Shown here: positions 12,061-15,522 of the stretch, piece after piece
How positions within the stretch are numbered: the first letter of the stretch is position 1
Layout of the letters: the number at the start of each line of letters is the position of its first letter
Source: an uncultured Verrucomicrobiota bacterium
GTDB lineage: Bacteria; Verrucomicrobiota; Kiritimatiellia; RFP12; UBA1067
NCBI GenBank assembly: GCA_945947925.1
Contig: CAMEZU010000020.1
Location: forward strand, 1 to 15,522
Length of the DNA: 15,522 bases
Reading direction: 5' to 3'
Made by a program: the position numbers and the translations under genes
The notes under the pieces: generated by a model
What the model was told of the DNA's origin: nothing
Seen by the model: only the letters and a program-made list of their open reading frames with translations
Databases searched by the model: none

Positions 12061-13323
12061 ATGCGCATTCTGTTCCGTTACGTCCTGCGTGAGTTTCTCG
12101 TTCCGCTCTGCTACAGCCTGATCGGCTTTGTCGGCATCTACGTGCTGTTCGAGCTGTTCGGCTCCTTCTCCCGCATCGCCGAAGCCAAGTTGCCGTTCGG
12201 CACGGTCGTCGCCTATTTTGCGGCGTACCTGTCGCCGTACTTCCAGTACCTGGCGCCGGCGACGCTCATGCTGGCGACGCTGTACACGATGTGGAACTTC
12301 TGCCGCCATTCGGAGATCACGGCGATGCGCGCGAGCGGCATCAGCCTGATGACGATCGTGAGGCCCCTGATGGTCGGAGCGGTGCTGATGGCGGGTCTCG
12401 TCTGGTGGGTGAACGAGAGCTACATGCCGGAGCACGCGCTCTGGGCGAAGCGCCTCAGGACCTCGCGCTTCGACCAAGCGGACGCGATGCGCCAGGGATC
12501 TCCCGTCTACAAGGACACGAAGAGCGACCACTCCTGGACGGTCCAGGGCGACCATGACGCGAACTGCCGCCACCTGGAGGACGTCCGCATCGAGATCGGC
12601 GACCGGACGATCCGGGCGGACCGCGCGGAATTCCTGGACGGCGAGTGGTGGCTGTCTGTCTCGGAGGTGACGCGCAAGGTGCCCGACGAACTGACGGGCG
12701 GCATCCAGAGCCTGGTGTCGGCGGAGGGGACGGACGGACTGAAGCTGCGGTGCTTCCCCGAGCTGACCGAGCGTCCCGAGGACATCGAGATGCAGTCGAA
12801 CGGACCCCAGTACGCGTCGTCGCTCGGTAAGCTGCGCTTCCTGAAGATGAGCGAGAACCTGGAGGAGAGCTCGCGCGACGGCTATGCGTATGACGCCTGG
12901 GCGCAGCTCCTGTCGCCTCTCGCCTGCATCGTCATCACCCTGCTGACGATTCCCGCCGGCATCTCGTCCGGCCGTCAGTCGGTCTTCTCCGGCGTGCTGG
13001 GCGCGCTCGGGATGTTCTTCGCGTATTACGGCCTGACGATCGCCTGCATGGTCCTGGCGAAGACGGGTTATGTGCCGCCGGTCCTCGCGGCCTTCGTGCC
13101 GATCGTGACGTTCCTGGCGCTCGGGGCCTTCTTCTGCATGCGGACGCTCGGCCTGACGCTTCGCCTGATGTGCATCTATTTCCTCCTGTTCGCGGTCTAC
13201 GTCCTGCTGGCGACGGGCCTCGTGCGGAAGCTCGGCATGCAGGAGACGATGGCGCACACCCTGGCGGCGACCCTGCCGGTGGCGGGCGCGACGCTGTGCT
13301 TCGTGCGGATGCGTCCGTACTGA
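12061..13323 (+). CDS. LptF/LptG-family permease with two extra C-terminal helices
   Basis: Inner-membrane permease subunit of the LptBFG ABC transporter, which extracts lipopolysaccharide for transfer to the outer membrane. It has 420 residues. Three helices lie at about 10-33, 47-80 and 97-118, including the family segment EITAMRASGISLMTIVRPL (coupling helix). A periplasmic beta-jellyroll region spans about 120-280, followed by helices at about 283-303 (QLLSPLACIVITLLTIPAG), 307-333 and 337-360. After this sixth helix, where the family normally ends, two more hydrophobic segments follow (about 366-386 and 393-413). LptF and LptG cannot be separated confidently by eye. The start ATG 12061 matches the family start (MRILFRYVLREFL). 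A TonB-dependent receptor gene follows after 46 nt. Confidence 0.85.
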   Translation: MRILFRYVLREFLVPLCYSLIGFVGIYVLFELFGSFSRIAEAKLPFGTVVAYFAAYLSPYFQYLAPATLMLATLYTMWNFCRHSEITAMRASGISLMTIVRPLMVGAVLMAGLVWWVNESYMPEHALWAKRLRTSRFDQADAMRQGSPVYKDTKSDHSWTVQGDHDANCRHLEDVRIEIGDRTIRADRAEFLDGEWWLSVSEVTRKVPDELTGGIQSLVSAEGTDGLKLRCFPELTERPEDIEMQSNGPQYASSLGKLRFLKMSENLEESSRDGYAYDAWAQLLSPLACIVITLLTIPAGISSGRQSVFSGVLGALGMFFAYYGLTIACMVLAKTGYVPPVLAAFVPIVTFLALGAFFCMRTLGLTLRLMCIYFLLFAVYVLLATGLVRKLGMQETMAHTLAATLPVAGATLCFVRMRPY

Positions 13324-13369
13324 TTTTCCGCTGAACCGCGTCCGTTCCGCTGGCGTTAGAAGGGGTGAT

Positions 13370-15517
13370 ATGAACCGTCATTCGCTTATAACCCTGCTCC
13401 TGGCGACCGGTGGCGCCGCCCTGGCCGAACCCGCGGCGACGAACCGCGTCGTCGAGCTCGATTCCGTTCTCGTCGAGGGCACGCCGCTCTCGAAGTACCG
13501 TCCCGAGACCGTCAGCGGAGGGACGCTGACCGACCTGCCGCCCGAGAAGCTGCCGACCGTCGTGGACACGCTGACGGAGGACTTCATCCGCGAGCACAAT
13601 CCGACGGACCTCCACGACCTCCTGCGCTACGTTCCGGGCATCGAGACGGGGGGCAAGTCGCTTCTCATCCGCCAGCCCGGCACGTTCTCGATCCGCGGCA
13701 TGGGCGGCAGCGAGCCGGCCTTCGACGGCGTGGTGCCGATCGGGAGCGGCGCGGGCCTGTTCATGGACCCGTTCCTGATGGAGCGTGTCGAGGTCGTCAA
13801 GGGGCCGGTCGGCTCGCTGACGGGCGGCGCGGGCGCGCAGCAGAACAACTCGGGCGCGGGCGGGTCCGTCAACCTCTACCTCAAGGGCGCGCATCTGCGC
13901 GAGTCGGAGCGGCAGGTCCAGGCGAACACCTCGGTCGGCCGTCGCACCTGGCGCCAGCGCGGGATGGTCGACGCGAACGAGGTCGTCATCGAGGATGCCT
14001 TCGCGGTGCGGGCGATCGGGACGTTCGACTTCTTCTCCCCGGCCTACGCGAACGGCGGCTCCCAGAAGGGGGCCGATCCGCGCCAGTCCTACACGCTCGC
14101 CCCGTCCTTCGTCTGGGCGCCGTCCGAGAGCGTGACGATCGGATTGAAGACGATGTTCCAGAAGACGGACCAGCCCAGCTACATCGGCATCCCGGTCTGG
14201 CACGGACGTCCTGCGGCGGGCTACGGCTGGTACGAGTCCTCCTGCCGCAAGGGCGACCGCACGACGTACGAGGCGATGTACCTGAATCCGTACGCGGACT
14301 GGCAGGTGACGGACGACTGGCTCCTCAAGCTCGGCGGCGCCTTCACGTTCTCCGACTGGGAGCAGCAGACGCGCGAGCCGTATATGAACGCCGCCGAGGC
14401 GGAGGACTTCTACCGGACGGGCGAGTGGCCCTCGGGCGAGAAGTACATGACCTCGACCTTCTCGAAGTCCGCCCGCATCAACCGAAACTACAACCTGTAC
14501 GCACGGTCGGTCTACACGAAGGAGGAGCTTCCCGGAGGCTTCCGCAACAGCCTCGTCGTCCAGCCCGACTTCTCCTACCGCGAGTCGACGAGCGGCTTCG
14601 GCGCGCCCGTCTCGCGCTACGGCCTCACCGTGCAGGATTCCGTCGGCTGGGGCTGGGTGACGTTGCTCGGCGGCGTCCGTGTCGACTGGTTCCGCGAGAA
14701 TGCGCAGACGGTGGCGTCCGTGAACGCCAAGACGAAGGCGACGACCTACACGCACTACCGGCACTGCGACGAGACGGCGGTCTCTCCGCGCGGCGGCCTC
14801 ACCGTACAGCCGCTCGATTGGCTTGTGTTCTTCGCCAACCTGTCCGAGACCCGCACGCCGACGCTCGGCTACCGCGATGCGGACGGAAGCCGTCCGACCG
14901 ATCCCTGGACCGCGCGCCAGTACGAAGGCGGCGTGCGGGTGAGTCCGTGGGAGAAGCTCTGGCTCTCGGCCTCGTACTACTTCATCGATCAGGAGAACAC
15001 GCCTGTGGCGGAGACCATCGGCAGTGACACGTTCTACCGCTTCGAGGGCGAGAACGAGTCGCAGGGCGTCGAGCTCTCCCTCACCGGGGATCTCACCGCG
15101 AACTGGACCGTGATGGCGATGTACGCCTACAACCGCTACCGCGACTGCACGGCCGCGAGCGAGGTCTTCCGGCGGAACCCGAACCACACGTTCTCGCTCT
15201 CCACCTCCTACCGCTTCGACTGCTGCGACCTCCTGAAGGACGTCGTGATCGGCGGCGCGTACCGCTTCCGCTCGAAGAGCTTCGCGACGTTCCGCGGCAC
15301 GTTCGTGGACGAGAACCTCTATTTCGACCAAAGCCACGTTGTCGACGTGAACGTCTCGATTCCGCTGTCGAAGGTCGGGCTCTCCGAGGACTGGACGGTG
15401 ACGCTTGGCATCCGCAACCTCTTCGGTGAGAAATACTTCGAGTCCGCCCGCCACTACTACGAGTGCCTCGTGGGCGAGCCGCGGACGTTTGAAATCGGCT
15501 TGAGAGGAAAGTTCTAA
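13370..15517 (+). CDS. TonB-dependent outer-membrane receptor (siderophore-receptor-like)
   Basis: Outer-membrane beta-barrel that imports a scarce nutrient using TonB-ExbBD energy. It has 715 residues and is complete. The signal peptide (1-19) ends at ALA-EP. A TonB-box-like stretch VVELDSVLVEG lies just after it. The plug domain spans about 50-170: TEDFIREHNPTDLHDLLRYVPGIE, FSIRGMG, MERVEVVKGPVGSLTGGAGAQQNNSGAGGSVNLYLK. The barrel has alternating aromatic strands such as LVFFANLSETRTPTLGY and LSTSYRFD, and NLFGEKYFESARHYY near the end. The final residue is Phe (GLRGKF), the signal for barrel assembly. The plug resembles ferric-siderophore receptors, but the ligand cannot be read from sequence. 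AAGGGG precedes the ATG at 4 nt. No cognate uptake genes are visible here. Confidence 0.93.
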   Translation: MNRHSLITLLLATGGAALAEPAATNRVVELDSVLVEGTPLSKYRPETVSGGTLTDLPPEKLPTVVDTLTEDFIREHNPTDLHDLLRYVPGIETGGKSLLIRQPGTFSIRGMGGSEPAFDGVVPIGSGAGLFMDPFLMERVEVVKGPVGSLTGGAGAQQNNSGAGGSVNLYLKGAHLRESERQVQANTSVGRRTWRQRGMVDANEVVIEDAFAVRAIGTFDFFSPAYANGGSQKGADPRQSYTLAPSFVWAPSESVTIGLKTMFQKTDQPSYIGIPVWHGRPAAGYGWYESSCRKGDRTTYEAMYLNPYADWQVTDDWLLKLGGAFTFSDWEQQTREPYMNAAEAEDFYRTGEWPSGEKYMTSTFSKSARINRNYNLYARSVYTKEELPGGFRNSLVVQPDFSYRESTSGFGAPVSRYGLTVQDSVGWGWVTLLGGVRVDWFRENAQTVASVNAKTKATTYTHYRHCDETAVSPRGGLTVQPLDWLVFFANLSETRTPTLGYRDADGSRPTDPWTARQYEGGVRVSPWEKLWLSASYYFIDQENTPVAETIGSDTFYRFEGENESQGVELSLTGDLTANWTVMAMYAYNRYRDCTAASEVFRRNPNHTFSLSTSYRFDCCDLLKDVVIGGAYRFRSKSFATFRGTFVDENLYFDQSHVVDVNVSIPLSKVGLSEDWTVTLGIRNLFGEKYFESARHYYECLVGEPRTFEIGLRGKF

Positions 15518-15522
15518 AGGAG
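15516..15522 (+). promoter_or_regulatory. Ribosome-binding site of a gene beyond the window
   Basis: AAAGGAG overlaps the receptor stop codon (TAA 15515-15517) and runs into the window edge. It suggests another gene starting within about 10 nt in the same transcript. Confidence 0.55.

Noticed and set aside
10684..13257. 857-codon open frame on the minus strand across pyrK, pyrD and the permease
   Set aside because: It spans several well-identified plus-strand genes and has arginine-rich, domain-free sequence typical of antisense of GC-rich codons.
12935..15454. 839-codon open frame on the minus strand opposite the receptor gene
   Set aside because: High-GC shadow of the receptor: the composition is Arg/Val/Glu/Ala-rich with no domain, while the plus strand encodes a complete TonB-dependent receptor.

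Overview
This is a GC-rich, gene-dense stretch of bacterial chromosome with 13 intact or near-intact genes, one 5'-partial gene and one broken small gene. It looks like a Gram-negative strict anaerobe. The evidence is an LptF/LptG-type lipopolysaccharide permease, a complete TonB-dependent outer-membrane receptor, HydE (an [FeFe]-hydrogenase maturase), and a biotin synthase whose sequence resembles the anaerobe type. The long Lys/Ala tail on ribosomal protein S2, the composition and the abundance of simple-sequence repeats would suit the PVC group (Kiritimatiellota/Lentisphaerota-like). That placement is inference and was not tested by any search. No tRNA, rRNA, CRISPR array, transposase or phage gene is visible.

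Layout: (1) 1-1940: rpsB (5' end missing) and tsf, separated by an unusual repeat-built spacer and closed by a strong intrinsic terminator. (2) 2001-3702: a promoter, a YeiH-family membrane protein and a small two-helix membrane protein. (3) 3710-5758: a promoter whose predicted start point falls on the bioB start codon, then bioB and hydE overlapping by 4 nt. (4) 5773-8412: a vitamin B6 locus, with pdxS-pdxT on the minus strand and a divergent MocR/PdxR-type regulator on the plus strand; the 112-bp gap between them carries three operator-like half-sites. The regulator lacks roughly its last 100 residues and its stop codon lies inside the -10 box of the next gene. (5) 8408-9482: galE. (6) 9522-12045: a uracil-DNA-glycosylase-like protein with a repeat-derived linker, then pyrK, a frameshifted small secreted-protein gene, and pyrD, all tightly coupled. 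(7) 12046-15522: an LptF/LptG-family permease with its own promoter touching the pyrD stop codon, a TonB-dependent receptor, and a ribosome-binding site for a further gene beyond the window.

Functionally the window is mostly housekeeping: translation (S2, EF-Ts), cofactor synthesis (biotin, PLP, H-cluster), pyrimidine synthesis (PyrK with PyrD, the NAD-dependent class 1B dihydroorotate dehydrogenase), sugar-nucleotide supply (GalE) and envelope transport. The less ordinary signals are at DNA level: mirrored 7-nt arrays flanking a hairpin between rpsB and tsf; two identical 16-bp palindromic words inside bioB read in different frames; a 9-nt CTAG-rich tandem array followed by a C-rich block inside a coding region; promoters placed on the stop codons of upstream genes; and the truncated PdxR and frameshifted pyr-operon gene.
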